DNA of 64,000 bases, from the NCBI GenBank assembly GCA_019022495.1, contig JAFEKR010000012.1, forward strand, positions 1,584,196 to 1,648,195. The letters run 5' to 3'. A program made the position numbers and the translations under genes. The notes beneath the pieces were generated by a model, which saw only the letters and a list, made by a program, of their open reading frames with translations, had not been told where the DNA came from and did no database searches. The DNA comes from Epichloe hybrida. Its lineage: Eukaryota > Ascomycota > Sordariomycetes > Hypocreales > Clavicipitaceae. Position 1 is the first letter of the stretch, and the number at the start of each line of letters is the position of its first letter. Positions 37,801 to 52,766 of this stretch are shown here, piece by piece.

Positions 37801-39780
37801 AGCTACCTAACTTCTTAGCTAAGTTTTTAAATACTAAGTAGTAAGGGCGCTATATATATAATAGTATAGTTACAGGCCCTAAGGATATATTACTTAGTGT
37901 AGTTAATAGTTTATTATAAGAGCGCTATAAGGGCTATTTAAGCCTCTAGGGTTTTAAGAAAACATAACTTTATTATATTATTAAGGAACCTAATAGTCCT
38001 ATAAAGCCTATAAGTAATACGCTAACTAGGTCTGCTTATTATAAGTAGTAAGGTCATGCCTTATCTATATTTTCTAATATTTCTATAAGTCTAGCAAGCC
38101 TATAGGTTAGGAGTCTAGCTAGGTTAGTAGTTAGCAAGCAGCATAGGCGCCCCCTTAAAATATTACTTAGCTATAATTTATCTATAAGTCTAAAAGCACA
38201 CTATAAGCTAGCTACTTATAGTAGTATTATAGTAAAAATACAGGTAGTCTAGTAAACCTCTTCTAAGTTCATATATAATACGTGTTCTATATACATAGAA
38301 TTAGAGACTCTAATTTAAGTTATATTATTTTAAGCATAGTAAGGTAATAACTTTACTATAGGTTATAGGAAGCTACTTAAGAGTAGTAACCTTAAAGCAT
38401 TATAGATATAGTCTATTAGGCTCTCTAAGCTATTAATATTTTAAAATAAAGTTTTTATTCTAGTAAGTATAAGAAAGGAAATTTTACTACTTACCTATAA
38501 TAACCTAGTAGCAAGCCACTAGGGAGTTAGTAAGACCCTCTATTAGATTATAAGTTAGTATTACTAGCTAATAATAAAGAAAGACACTAAGTTATATATG
38601 CGAACTTGCGTAAGCTATTAGACTTTAAAGCTAAGGCACTACAAACCTTACGGCAAGCTAGCTATGCTACTAGTGCCTAATTAGCCTTTTTAAGAATTAT
38701 TAATGGATTTTGTTACAAGGCTACCACCTGTGAAAGACGTAAATTAGACTTATAATATAATCTTAGTTATTATAGACTGTTTCATAAAATATAGTATTTA
38801 TATCCCTATTTTAACACGGATAACTAGCAATAGGTTAGCTACTGTATTCCTAGAGTATATTTTTAGGGATTACAGTGCCCTAGAAGGCATTATTATAGAC
38901 CGTGGTTTAACTTTTACTAGCAGGTTTTAGATAACCTTCTACTATCTTATTATAACTAAGTAGTAACTAAGTACCACGTTTTACTTATAAATAAATAGTT
39001 AGATAGAATATTTAAACTAAGTTTTAGAGTATTATTTAAGAGCCTTTACTTGCTTTAATTAGACTAATTAGGCTAATAATCTTTTAATAGCATAGTTTAT
39101 ATATAATATAAGCGTCCACTTAACTTATAACTACACCCTAGCTAAGGCGCTATAAGGCTATAACCCTAAGGGACTATAGGAAGTAGTTATAGATATCCTT
39201 ATAGTAAATAACTAGGTAAAGACTTATACTACTACACTAAGAGATAGATATATAGTAATTAAGTAGCTTCTAAGTGACTTATAGGCCTAGTATATAAAAC
39301 ACTATAATAAGAAGCGAACCCTAATAAAGTTTAGAGTAGGTAACTATGTTTTATTATTTATAAAGAATATTAACTTATAGTAACCTAGTAGGAAGCTAAG
39401 TGTGAAGTACCTAAGCCCTTATAAAATTAAAAAGGTAATTAAGACTTATGGTTTAGCGTACTAACTAAAGCTACTACCTAGTACATAACTATATAATGTT
39501 TTTAATATTACTAATCTTAAACTATTTATAAGGGATTTAACTAATGTAAAAGATATGTCCTTGCTATAAGAAAACATCGCGGATAATAAGTAGGAGTTTA
39601 AAGTTAAAAGAATTATATTATATTATTATAATAGGAGATATTAGAAATACCTAGTTAAATAGAAGGGCTATAATACTTTAGAGAACTCTTAGGTAAAGAA
39701 AAGAGATTTTGTTATAATAGATATCATTAAGGATTATAAGTGGTAACTAAGTAGCTAGTTTGTAGATATAGAGTTATATT
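34900..39780 (+). pseudogene. Chromovirus gag-pol, RIP-degraded
   Basis: Read through stops, gag ends in a zinc knuckle near 35510-35570 (CFKxNSPRHSANKYN-like). Protease lies near 35750-36050 and reverse transcriptase at 36360-37170, with LDLQEAYYQL, YYYRHFKYLIILFRLVNTLA and the YLND catalytic site (usually YxDD). RNase H is near 37290-37640. The integrase zinc region and core lie at 38150-39150 (IIIDRGLTFTS, FYLQINSQIEYLNQVLEYYL), followed by a chromodomain at 39600-39720 (YQKYLVKQKGYNTLENS). The chromodomain places it among chromoviruses, whose integrase is guided to heterochromatin. Stops are everywhere. Confidence 0.88.
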
Positions 39781-41941
39781 TAGTAGAGTTTAGATAGTAG
39801 TAGTAATATATAAAAAAAAATCCAGATAAATTCTTAGAAACCTAACTTATAGCTACTTCGCACTAATTATTCTATTAACACGTCGCCTGCCTAGCCCCTA
39901 GTATTCTTACCTATACTAATAGGGGCGGAGGATTTATCCTTATTATTAGAGAAATCCCCCTCCCTATATATATATATATAAAGCTTACTAGGGAGGTCTA
40001 GTAGCCTAATATAAGCAGGAAGCGCGGATACGTTAGTAATAAGCTACTAGTAAGTTAGTAAAGCTATAAACTAAAGCATAAAAATACATATAAATAGAAG
40101 GTTTTATGTAATAAAATATAAGCTATTAGAAATATTAATCTAGACTTCTAGATTAATAGTATTATTAAGTAGTAATATAGTAACTTATTTATTAGTATTA
40201 GCCTTATATATAACTTCTGCTATAAGTTATGCTTGCCTTACCTAACTATGCTTATTAGTATTTTTAGTAGTTAGAAATATATTATAAAGTTTATATTTTA
40301 TATGTATTAGATACTAGTAGTATATTAGTAGTAACTAAGTTATAGAATTAAGAGATATATATATTATTAAGGAAGTATAGATTATCTTTAGGATTACTAT
40401 AAGCGTTAATACGCTTAAAGAGTGTATAGTATAACTAAGTAAACTAAGTAAAACACTAGTAGTATATTAGTATATATATTAGTAGTAAGAAAAGGAGGAC
40501 AAACCCTAGCGTAGTCCTTATTATTATATATATAATAAGCGTATTTTATTAAGTTATTTATATAAGTTAGGAGTAATATATAGTGAGATAGTAGTAAAGT
40601 TATACTTAGAGAATTAGTATATTAGGTTAGGATAGATTTACCCTTAATAATATATTATAGCTTTACGCTATTACTATCTTTAGGTGTAATAGCCTATATT
40701 ATAACTTACTATATATAGTAAATATAAGGAATCTTTATTTTACTAGCACTACTAGCTATAAGTTAGTAGGGTAGGCGCTAGGAGGTAGAGATATTATACT
40801 TATATTAAGATTTTTAAAGCTATATACTTCTTACTAGGAGACTTTAAAGAAAATATTAAGGAATTCTTCTTACTAAAGGGAGGTAATAGTAGCGGAGTAG
40901 TAGCTTATATTAAAGATATTATTAACTACTAGTAAGTTAGTAGTAATACGCTATAAGAAACTTATAAGTAAAAGATAAGTAACTAACCTTTTAGTATTTA
41001 AGATAATTTAGGTGTTTTAAATAAGGATAAATATAAATAATAAAGTAACGCTATAGGATATTAGTAACTACTATAAAAGAAGCTATAAAGCTACTAGCTT
41101 ATAGGTAAGGGTAACTTATAATGTAAAGGGAGAATATAGAGGGAAGAAAAGTATATGGAAGTAAGGGAAAGTAAGCCTTTTTTATATTAGCCCTAGACCC
41201 CTAAGTAATTTACGCGCTATGTATAGCTAATCTAGGAATTATAATATTTATAGTTATAGCTACCACTAGTAAATACGCACGCTAGCTGCGAACTCCTAGC
41301 GAGATTAATATAATATCCCTAATATTAGACAAGAAGTTATTTGTTTTAAATAGTACATATTACCCTATCTATTTAACCTAATTATAAAACTTAATATAGG
41401 TAGCTTATTTACTTAGTGCTAATAACTCACTAGATAGAGGCATATATATTAGAGGTAATAAAGTAGTAAGTATATAGCTATTTATAATCTAGAGGTTATA
41501 AGAAGGATTACCTAGGACCCCGTAATGTCTATCTTATTATTTAAAGCAAACATAATACCACACACTAATAGTATAGCTAGTAATATAAGTATTACCATAG
41601 GTTATGCGTAGTATACACACACTAGCTAAGTAGCTCTTTTTAATTAAGAATAATTATATATTAGGGGGGTAGTATATTAGGAGCACAGAGGCTAAGGGGC
41701 TATAGATAGGATAGTTATATATTAGAGCCCTTAGATAAGCCTTAGGTTCTGTAAATAACTAAGTAGCTATAAGATAGCTATATACACATAGTAAGGTATT
41801 TAGATAAGGACCGCCTATAAGAGATATAGGAGGTTAGAGTTTAAGACCTTTATACACCCACCCCTAAGTAGTAGCTCTCTAGCTATGACTAAGAACCTTA
41901 GCCTTCACTCCGTTTATATCTCCCTAAACACAGTCGTGACA

Positions 41942-44900
41942 CTCCGTTAGATTATAAGTTAGTATTACTAGCTAATAATAAAGAAAGACACTAAGTTATA
42001 TATGTAAACTTACGTAAGCTATTAGACTTTAAAGCTAAGGCACTATAAACCTTATAGCAAGCTAGCTACGCTACTAGTGCTTAATTAGCCTTTTTAAGAA
42101 TTATTAATAAATTTTATTATAAGGCTACTACCTATGAAAGACGTAAATTAGACCTACGATATAATCTTAGTTATTGTAGACCGTTTCACAAAATATAGTA
42201 TCTATATCCCTATTTTAACACAAATAACTAGTAATAGGTTAGCTACTATATTCCTAGAGTATGTTTTTAGGGATTATAGCGCCCTAGAAGGTATTATTAT
42301 AGACTATAGTTTAACTTTTACTAGCGGGTTTTAGATAACCTTTTGCTATCTTATTATAACTAAGTAGTAACTAAGCACCGTATTTTACCTATAAATAGAT
42401 AGTTAGATAGAATGTTTAAACTAAGTTTTAAAGTATTATTTAAGAGCCTTCGCTTACTTTAATTAGACTAATTAGGCTAATAATCTTTTAATAGTATAGT
42501 TTACGTATAATATAAGCGTTTATTTAACTTATAACTATACCCTAGCTAAGGCGCTATAAGGCTATAACCCTAGGGGACTATAGTAAGTAATTATAAATAT
42601 CCCTATAGTAAATAACTAGGCAAAGACTTATGCTACTACGCTAAGAGATAGATATATAGTAATTAAGTAGCTTCTAAGTAACTTATAGGCCTAGTATATA
42701 AAATACTATAATAAGAAGCAGACCCTAATAAAGTTTAGAGTAAGTAACTATGTTTTATTATTTATAAAGAATATTAACTTATAGTAACCTAGTAGGAAGC
42801 TAAGTGTAAAGTACCTAGGCCCTTATAAAATTAAAAAGGTAATTAGGACTTATAGTTTAGTATACTAACTAAAGTTACCACCTAGTATGTAACTATATAA
42901 TATTTTTAATATTACTAATCTTAAACTATTTATAAGGGATTTAACTAATATAAAAAATATGTTCTTACTATAAGAGAATATTACGGATAATAAGCAGGAG
43001 TTTAAAGTTAAAAGAATTATATTATATTATTATAATAGGAGATATTAGAAATACCTAGTTAAATAGAAGGGCTATAATACTTTAGAGAACTCTTAGGTAA
43101 AGAAAAGAGATTTTGTTATAATAGATATTATTAAGGATTATAAGCAGTAACTAAGCAGCTAGTTCACGAATACAAAGTTATATTTAGTAAAGTTTAGATA
43201 GTAGTAGTAATATATAAAAAAAATCTAGATAAATTCTTAGAAACCTAACTCGTAGCTACTTTACACTAATTATTCTATTAACACATTACCTGCCTAGGCC
43301 CTAGTATTCTTACCTATACTAATAGGGGCGGAGAATTTATCCTTATTATTAGAGAAATCCCCCTCCTTATACATATATATATAAAGCTTACTAGGGAGGT
43401 CTAGTAGCCTAATATAAGTAGGAAGTGTAAATATATTAGTAGTAAGCTACTAGTAAGTTAGTAAAGCTATAAACTAGAGCATAAAAATACGTATAGATAA
43501 AAGGTTTTATATAATAAAACGCAAGCTATTAGAAATATTAATCTAGACTTCTAGATTAATAGTATTATTAAGTAGTAATATAGTAACTTATTTATTAGCG
43601 TTAGCCTTATATGCAACTTTCGCTATAAGTTACGCTTACCTTGCCTAACTACGCTTATTAGTATTTTTAGTGGTTAGAAGTGTATTATAAAGTTTGCGTT
43701 TTACGTGTATTAGATACTAGTAGTATATTAGTAGTAACTAAGTTATAGAAATAAGAGATATATATATTATTAAGAAAGTATAGATTATCTTTAGGATTAC
43801 TATAAGTATTAATATACTTAAAGAGTATATAGTATAACTAGGTAAAATAAGTAAGACACTAGTAATATATTAGTATATATATTAGTAGTAAGAAAAGGAG
43901 AATAAACCCTAGTATAGTTCTTATTATTATATGTATAATAGGCGTATTTTGTTAAGTTATTTATATAAGTTAGGAGTAATATATAGTAAGATAGTAGTAA
44001 AGTTATACTTAAAGAATTAGTATATTAGGTTAGGATAGATTTACCCTTAATAATATATTATAGCTCTACGCTATTACTATCTTTAAGTGTAATAGCCTAT
44101 ATTATAACTTACTATATATAGTGAATATAAGGAATCTTTATTTTACTAGCATTACTAGCTATAAGTTAGTAGGGTAAGCGCTAGGAGGTAAAGATATTAT
44201 ACTTATATTAAGATTTTTAAAGCTATATGCTTCTTACTAAGAGACTTTAAAGGAGATATTAAGGAATTCTTCTTACTAGAGGGAGGTAATAGTAGTGAAG
44301 TAGTAGCTTATATTAAAGATATTATTAACTACTAGTAAGTTAGTAGTAATATATTATAAGAAACTTATAAGTAAAAGATAAGTAACTAACCTTTTAGCGC
44401 TTAAGAGAATTTAGGCGTTTTAGATAAGGGTAAATATAGATAATAAAGTAACGCTATAGGATATTAGTAATTACTATAAAAGAAGCTATAAAGTTACTAG
44501 CTTATAGGTAAGGGTAACTTATAATGCTAAGGGAGAATATAGAGGGAAGAAAAGTATATAAAAGTAAGGGAAAGTAAGCCTCTTTTATATTAGACTTAGA
44601 CCCCTAAGTGATTTACACGCTATATATAGCTAATCTAGGAATTATAATATTTATAGTTATAGCTATTACTAGTAGATACGCACGCTAGCTGCAAACTCCT
44701 AGCGAGATTAATATAATATCCCTAATATTAGATAAGAAGTTATTTATTTTAAATAGCGCGCGTTACCCTATCTATTTAACCTAATTATAAAATTTAATAT
44801 AGGTAGCCTGTCTACTTAGTGCTAATAACTTACTAGATAAAGGCATACACGTTAGAGGTAATAAAGCAGCGAGTATATAGCTATTTATAACCTAGAGGTT

Positions 44901-45344
44901 ATAAGAAGGATTACCTAGGACCCCGTAATATCTATCTTATTATTTAAAGTGAACGTAATACTATATACTAATAGTATAGCTAGTAATATAGGCATTACTA
45001 TAGGTTATACGTAGTATACACACACTAGCTAAGTAGCTCTTTTTAATTAAGGATAATTATATATTAGGGGGGTAGTATATTAGGAGTATAGAGGCTAAGG
45101 GGCTATAAATAGGATAGTTATATGTTAAAGCCCTTAGATAAGCCTTAGGTTTCGTAAATAACTAAGTAGCTATAAGATAGCTATGTGCATGTAGTAAGGT
45201 ATTTAAATAAGGACTGCCTATAAGAGATATAGGAGGTTAGAGTTTAAGACCTTTATACACCTACCCCTAAGTAGTAGCTCTCTAGCTATAACTAAGAACC
45301 TTAGCTTTCACTCCGTTTATATCTCCCTAAACATAGTCGTAACA
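41942..45344 (+). repeat. 3.4 kb tandem duplication of the chromovirus 3' half
   Basis: This block repeats 38538-41941 (integrase part, chromodomain, 3' region and LTR) almost base for base, starting directly after LTR 2. Differences between the copies are mainly C/T and G/A in both directions, so each was mutated separately by RIP. Confidence 0.9.
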
Positions 45345-45965
45345 CTTCTTTAAGCTCTAAAGAAGTATTAATCATCTTATAGGTCGAATTCCACCTAGTT
45401 TCGTTGGCTAAAGATATTATAAATTAGTTATAACTTATAAGAATAATATAAAAAGAAATAAAGACTTACCTAAAGGGATTTTTGTAATATTACAATTCTT
45501 AGCTAAGTTGCCTTGTTTTTTTGCTTTTCTAAGGCATTTTAACCAAGTTTTATATAAAGCTTGGTTATTCTTAATAAGAATAGCAATCCTTTTAACCTTT
45601 CCTAGGATACCTATAACTAATATTAGTATTATAATAGTAAAAATAGTAAAATAATTACTTACCATTGGCTAAGGATTTAAATTGTTGAAAATTAGGATTT
45701 CCTTGGATATGTGAAGTTTCTTCTGTAGAATAGTGAAGATATTCACTATTCTTAAAGCTTCTAAGTCTTCCTTAGAAGATGTAGATTTAATAAAACTCGT
45801 AATAATATCCTTAGCTACAATGTTTAAAACATGAGCTATACATCGGATATCATATGGTTCAATACTAATATTATAATAACTCTTATTAATATAAGAAGTT
45901 ATAAAAGTATTATTATTAGAACCATTATCCCGAGTAAAACTGTATATAATTAGAATTAGAATTAT

Positions 45966-48900
45966 TGTTGGAACAAAGGTGATATCAATCGCGCGTCGCA
46001 GCCGCAATTACCTAGCAAAAGCTTAGGCCACGCGCGGACCCCACACGTGACCTATAACCTGGCATGTTAATTAGCTAGGAAATGTGGGGACATAAACGCG
46101 CAACCCCTTTTCCCTTTATATATTGTAACTTCTAGCTTTTACCTCTCTTTTCCTACAACTTAATTAATTATAATAACAAATAACGTAGCCTAGAATAGAT
46201 AATTAATAATAATACTATTCTTTAGGCTTATAACTATATTACATTAAATTCAATACCCTGTGAATCTAATACTAATTAGTGGTTACCTTTATAAAAAACT
46301 ACGTAGTCTTTAAACACCGCAAATTAGCAAGGTTAATTAGAAGAGGTAACTTATCTAATAATAACTTACCCTATAAAATAGGAGGGCTATGTTTAATAAT
46401 AAGTTATACTAACGGAAAGGTATAATATAGCTTTCTTCTTACTTTAGTATTAATATCTATATCTATATAGACTCTAAAATAATAAAGAAAGGTTTAACGC
46501 TAGTAGCTAATCTATCCCCTTATCTTTCTTTATTATATATTCTATTACGTATTTAAAGTTAACCGCCTTACCTCGCGATCCTTTATATCCAAAACACGTT
46601 ATATAATCATAGTTATACCCCTTTTCTCCTTATATTATAAGATCTGCCTCCCTTAATTAATTAGAATATTAGATATAGCTAGACTATCTAGGACCTCTAG
46701 TTAATTTAAAGTTCCTAGCGAGACTAATAGCTATAACGATGCTATGGAAGGCATTAAAACAGGAGATAATAATAAATACCTTAATAAAGGAAAAACCCCT
46801 ATCTATACTAACCTATACCCCTATATCTCTGTAAGGCTTTAATAATATATTATAGAAAAACTACTCTAATAAATAGGAAGTTCTAAATATAAAAAGATAA
46901 TAATACCTAAGGAAATTAGTCTCTATATCCTTATAAAGACTAAATAATATAAGGAGTAAGGGTTATTTAGAAGAACACTATTCTCTGAATTTAGTAATAA
47001 CTTCTATAAATAGTTAAGGGATAAGTTTACGGAAGGGAGAGACCTTTTATAAAACAGACTTTAAGACTATTTTCTTTATAATAAAGTGTATATAACTATT
47101 AGAAGAGGCACTAAGATAGTAAATAACCTTAAAGAAGTAGTAAACTAAGAAGAATTTAGATTTTAGACTCTTAAAGAAATTAAAGAGATAAGGAAGAAGT
47201 ATATAGGCTTCTAAAAGAACTTATAGAATAAAGAGTTCTTCTATAATCTACTAGATAATAGTAATGTTAGAACTAGGTAACCTACCCTATTACCCTGTTT
47301 ATTAGTATAATTACTATTAAAAGAATTAATAAGCTAGACTCCCCTAGGAAGACTAAGTTAATCCCCTCTAGGAAGGCCTAGTTAATCTCCCCTAGGAAGG
47401 TTAATTAACCTGGATTTAAGACTGCCTAAGGATACTATTTACAAGTATCTATAAGTAACTCCCCTGCCTATACCTTTACTAGAGGTAAGTTAGTAATATT
47501 ACCCTAGTAACACTACTAATAATACCTCTAAGCAGGAGAGTTACTAACAGAGGTAACCTATGCTATCTAAGGCTAGTAGTATCCCTATTAGCATAGCTTA
47601 AAGAGCTATAATTTCTCCTTCCTAATATAAGGAAGAGGAGAATTAGAGGGAATAATAAGCCCTAAGGGTACTGCCTATAAAGCTACTCTCTTACTTCCTA
47701 AAGACCTTACTACCCCTTTTATAGATATAAAGGGAAATACCTAGAGGACCTCTATAGACCTAGAGACCCTTACTAAAGTAAATTATTAACCTATCTAAGG
47801 TATACCCTAAAGAATAACTCTATAGCACTAATAACTATAATATCCTTAAATTAAAGCTTTAAACATTCTATAGGAAGTATAAGTTACTTAATATCTAGCC
47901 TAAATAAGCTAGTTATGCTTTTAAGGTTATACTTAAAGGCAAAGCACTATAATACTATATAAACTATCTCTCTAAACCTGGATAACTATAAGATCTCCCT
48001 ACGCTTATTAGCTATATAAGAGAATAATTTAAAACTAAGGATATATAGTAAAGATATTTACTAGAGTAGAATAATACTTCCCTATAAGAAATAGTAAATA
48101 ATAACCTAAGTAAGTTAATAATTAAATACTTTAATAAACTTATAGAAAGACTAGCTATCTTATAATAAGTAGTGCCTAAAGTAAGCTAAACTAAAAGGGC
48201 ACTCTAGAATTAACTTATTAGAGCCTATTATAGTATTCTAGAGTATAGAGAAGTAATTATAGATTCACTAGATAGACTATAAGAGTTCTATAAATAGATT
48301 AGAATAACCCTTTATCTTATTAAGGAAGAGAAAAAGAACTATTAATAGTTCCTAACTAAAGCTATAACCCTAGAGTAATTCTAGACTAACCAAAGATATA
48401 ATAGGAATAGAAAAGAGACCTAATACCCTTTAAAACCATAAGGAAGAGGAGGTACTTCCTGTATAAAGAAGTGCTATATATATAGTAAGGAAGGATACTA
48501 GTTATCTAAGCACCCTAAAGAGAACTATAAGAAGGCATTTTAACGCTTTAAGAACCACTACCTTATAGATCTAACTAATGACTTATATTACTTATTCCTT
48601 ACTTAGTATAAGGGAGAACACAAGTCCTAACCCCTTATTAATAATAAAATTACTTAGTATATAAAGAGTATTGGATTTAATAATAGCCCTAATAATATAG
48701 ATAGGCTAGTACCTATAAGCTTCTTTACATATAGAACCTATATTAATGGCAAGAAAATAGTTTAATTCCTAATAAGGTAAGTAGTGTATTATAGCCTAAG
48801 TAAAGAAAACCCCTTTTAGTAGGAACTTATAAATAAAGCCCTAGTAATGTTTATATTAGAAGATTGCTATTCCTATGCGATATTCTAAGGGATTATGCCT

Positions 48901-51900
48901 AATATAGGAGCTATAAAGTTCTCTATAGTAGGGCACCCTTAATTCCTTGCTTTATAATATTAGATGCCTATATTATAGCTTAATAAATTAATAGAGAAAA
49001 AGGCATTAGTTAGGTTTAGCGTGGGAGACCTAATTATTACGCTTAGATTAGCTAATGTGCCTACCCCCTTTAGAAATATTCTCTTTTAGGTTATCCCTAT
49101 GAACACTCTATTTCTCTTATCCCTTAATAATATAGACTATCTAAAGATTAACTTTAATATCTCTAAGAACATGCTATAATAAGGAAATATTAAAGTCCTT
49201 ATTATATATAAATAGGGCTATGCCTAGATGCTTCTTACATAGAAAGAAGAAGTAGTTGCTTAGAGCTACCTTATAGAAGGCAAGCTATGGTAATTACATC
49301 ACCGCTTTAGGCATTTATTAATCTAATATTTACACAAGGTTCTCTATAAATTAGGGCATAATATTAATATTAAAGCTATTAGGGAGCTAATAAGAATCTA
49401 CTACTAATACTAAATGCATGTAGATAGCCCTAATTACTTTAAGTTTACCCTTAAGAATAAGTGTAGCTTTAATTATAAAGTAATAGTAAATGTCTTTTAC
49501 CTAGATAGTAACTACCTTATACTTTACACTATAGATATGGCTATAGCGTTTAATGTAGTGAAATTCCTTAATAATATCTCTATAAAAATAACCTAGGAAG
49601 CCCTCCGAATATACTAGATTAATGCTTACCTAGGCCCCCTAGACTTTATTATTATAGACACTAGAATAAACTTCTATAGTAATGAATTTAGATAATTCAT
49701 AGCTTTAATATTAATATTAATTAAGGAAGTCCCTATTAAGGTATACTATAGTATAGGGAAGGTTAAAAGGTATTATAGGCTGCTCTGAAGAGCCTATAAT
49801 ATAATTAGATGCGAATACCCTATAACGCTAGAACCTGTTGCCCTTTAAATAGTAATTAAGGCCCTAAATAATACTATAGGCCCTAATAGCCTTGTCCTAA
49901 CCCTCCTTATCTTTAGAGCCTACCTATGTATAATAAATAAGTCCCTACTATTGCCTAATATTATATAGTGTGTAATTATAGTATAGAAGGCTACTAAAGA
50001 GATTAAGAGACTCTATACTATCTAGAAGGTTAATAAGGCCCTTACTAAATATAATAGCCTAGATACCTTAAAGACCCTTAGCCTACTACTTAGATTAAAG
50101 GTTAAGGTCTAGTAAGAAGGTAAGGGATAGGCAGGTCTATATAAGCTACTAGTAATTACTAGAGAAAGCTATATACTTAATATACCTAGAGGCCTAAAGA
50201 CCTTTAGGTTAATATCTATTAAGCCTTACTATAATAATCCTAGTGTAAAGAAAATAGCGGAGCCTAGTAAAGAGGAAGGAGAAAAAGGGTAAGAGGCCTG
50301 TAATAAGAATATAGTGTTACTAATACTACTAAAGCAAGGACACGAAAGGCTATAGAAAAACCCTCCTATAATGCCTTAAGGTACTAATACCTTCCTATTA
50401 GTAAAAGAATATAGTAACCTAGCTCTTATAATTAAGCTATATAAGGAAGGAATTATTAAGACCCCTAGCAAACCTTTTAAGCTATTAATAAAAGCGGAAA
50501 TTAATGCTTTAATTAAGTAAGGTATGTTTAAATTTATTATGTTTAATAAGGAAGAATATAGTAGAATTCAAATCTTTAATTCCTAAATTATTAATAAGAT
50601 TAAAGGCAAGATAATAGAACCCTATAAAAAGTCATGCCTTGTGATCTAAGGGTGTAAGGATAAAGGGAAATAGGCTATTCTTACATAGGCCCTAATGATT
50701 TAACGCGCGAGCTAATGTCTTATTCTCGTAATAGCCCTATTAGTAAGATTAAGGAAATTCCTTATCTAGCTAAGAGATATCTATTAGGCTTATGTATAGG
50801 CTTGTATATTACTAGAGCGGCTAATCCTAGCGCGCTTGCTAATTCAGATATAGTATCTCTACCTACCTAGTATAATCTTAAGGGTTATAAAACCCCTCTA
50901 CAGGCTCGCAGAGGCAGGAACACACTAGTAGGTTATATATTATAAGTATTATAGAGAGAACCTCTAGATAGAAACCTCTACATATAATCCCTACCTACTT
51001 ATGACTACGAAGGAAAGCCCTAACTTTGCTTATATTAGAATATAAACTAATAACATAATTAGCCTCTTAGATAAGAAGTTCTCTAAGAAGGAAGAGACCT
51101 AGCTTACTATAGTAGACTTTAATGTAAAGCTAAAGCAGTTTCTAACCTAGGATAGTCCCCTTATGTTTAATAGTGGTATTATCTTGCTAGAGAATAATAC
51201 TATTAAGATCTAGTAAAAAGAGTAAAGCAATAAGTTAGAGTTAGTTCTAATAACTAACTTAAAGCGTAAATATATTAAGTAAAGGGCCTGAGGCGCTTAT
51301 ATCGCCTTAATCTATTAACTAGAGGCTTGCTTTAACCTATCTATTACTACATAACACTAGGAGCTAACCCTAGAGGATATAAAAGCCCTTAATCACTGCC
51401 TAAAGTAGTAGATAAATTACCTAGAGAGAGGTCTAACGTTTATCCTAATTAACCTTAAGAAGGCAAAGCTCTTTACCTTTGTAAATAAATCCTTTGCTAA
51501 TAACTAGGACCTATCCTTATAACTAGGATATATACTTATCCTAGCAAATAAAGACTACACTAATAGCAAGTTTATAATTAAAGGTAATATTATACACTTT
51601 AGCTTAATAAAGAGCAAGAGAGTCACGCGAAGCATGCTTACCTTAGAAGTCTATAGTATAGTAGCTAGTGTTAATATAGCTTACGTAATTATAACCACCC
51701 TAAACTTAGTTACTAACTAACTAAAGCTCCTAAAGATCCTAGTTATTATATATATAGATTTATACTCCTTATATAAGTGCCTTATTAAGCTTAGTATAAC
51801 AAAGGAGAAACGCTTAATAATTAATATTATAGCCCTTTAATAGTTATATAAATACTAAGAACTTTATAAGATCTAATGGATTAATAGAGAGGATAACCTA

Positions 51901-52766
51901 GCTAATGCCTTTATAAAGGCATTACTTAATAAGGCCCTTAAGAGCTTTATCTTAACTAACTAGATAATTATCTAGATAGAGGGATAGGTTACTTACATAT
52001 AATACACGCATAGTAAGAGAAAAAGGTAATTCTCTAGGAGGGTAGCCATAGGGATAAGATAGTAATATATAAGGGATTTATACCCTTATAGTTAATATCC
52101 CTAGCGGCTATAACTACGCTAGCCCACTAGGCCCTCCTAGTGAACTATAGAAATTAATAGTAGTATGTAGGAGAATAAAGATATTACTAAGGAGGAGGAA
52201 GACATTATATATGCGCTATAGTGTGGTATATATGTTATTTTAAGGAAAGAAGGGATTCAGAAGGACCCACTTATCCTTACATAGGCTTATAGGCTAAGCA
52301 AGATTATTATTTCCCTTTTATTAGTAACTATACGCCTAGGCAGGCTATAAGTTCTTTTCCTTATATCCCCTATTAATTATATTCTTAATTTATCTTTCCT
52401 TTTTTATTTCTATAATTAATATCGCGTGTTAATAATTATATTAAAAGAGAGAAGTTCTAGTGTTAGAACAAAGGTAATATTAATCGCGCGTCATAGCCGC
52501 AATTACCTAGCAAAAGCTTAGGCCGCGCGCAGACCCCACACGTAACCTATAACCTAGCACGTTAATTAGCTAGGAAATGTAGGGATATAAACGCGTAACC
52601 CCTTTTCCCTTTATATATTATAACTTCTAGCTTTTACCTCTCTTTTCCTATAACTTAATTAATTATGACAACAGATAACGCAGCCTAGAATAGATAATCG
52701 ATAATGATACTATTCTTCGGGCTCATGACTGTATTACATTGAATTCAATACCCTGTGAATCCAACA
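45966..52766 (+). mobile_element. Copia 2: complete Ty1/Copia LTR retrotransposon
   Basis: The 306-bp LTRs lie at 45966-46271 (TGTTGGAACAAAGG start) and 52461-52766 (CCAACA end). ATTAT repeats at 45961-45965 and 52767-52771 flank it exactly. A purine tract (AAAAGAGAGAAG) precedes the 3' LTR. The insertion is in intron 4 of the hAT-2 transposase gene. Confidence 0.93.
47000..52020 (+). pseudogene. Copia 2 gag-pol: gag, protease, integrase, RT, RNase H
   Basis: Read through stops, gag ends in a zinc knuckle near 48455-48540 (KKCYIYSKEGYQLSKHP, Cys to Tyr). Integrase begins near 49280 with HHRFRHLL, and its core includes FNYKVIVNVFYLD and GPLDFIIIDTRINFYSNEF; VPIKVYYSIGKVKRYY follows. Reverse transcriptase, at about 50440-51240, contains YKKSCLVIQGCKDKGK and LRDIYQAYVQA; the usual YxDD is read as TNN near 51044. 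RNase H ends near 51910 with INREDNLANAFIKALL, the Copia INGxDNPADAMTK block. Order (integrase before RT) is the Copia order. Confidence 0.9.

Larger units (their letters stand above)
34129..45344 (+). mobile_element. Compound Ty3/Gypsy chromovirus with three LTRs
   Basis: Perfect CTTCT repeats (34124-34128, 45345-45349) flank the whole 11.2 kb, in exon 7 of the hAT transposase. Three 267-bp LTRs lie at 34129-34395, 41675-41941 and 45078-45344. The segment 34129-41941 is a complete element of 7.8 kb. After the second LTR the sequence restarts inside the integrase region and runs to a third LTR. A purine tract (TTAGGGGGG) precedes LTRs 2 and 3. Confidence 0.92.

Noticed and set aside
49414..49596. 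Independent 60-codon gene
   Set aside because: It is a stop-free stretch of the Copia 2 integrase core.
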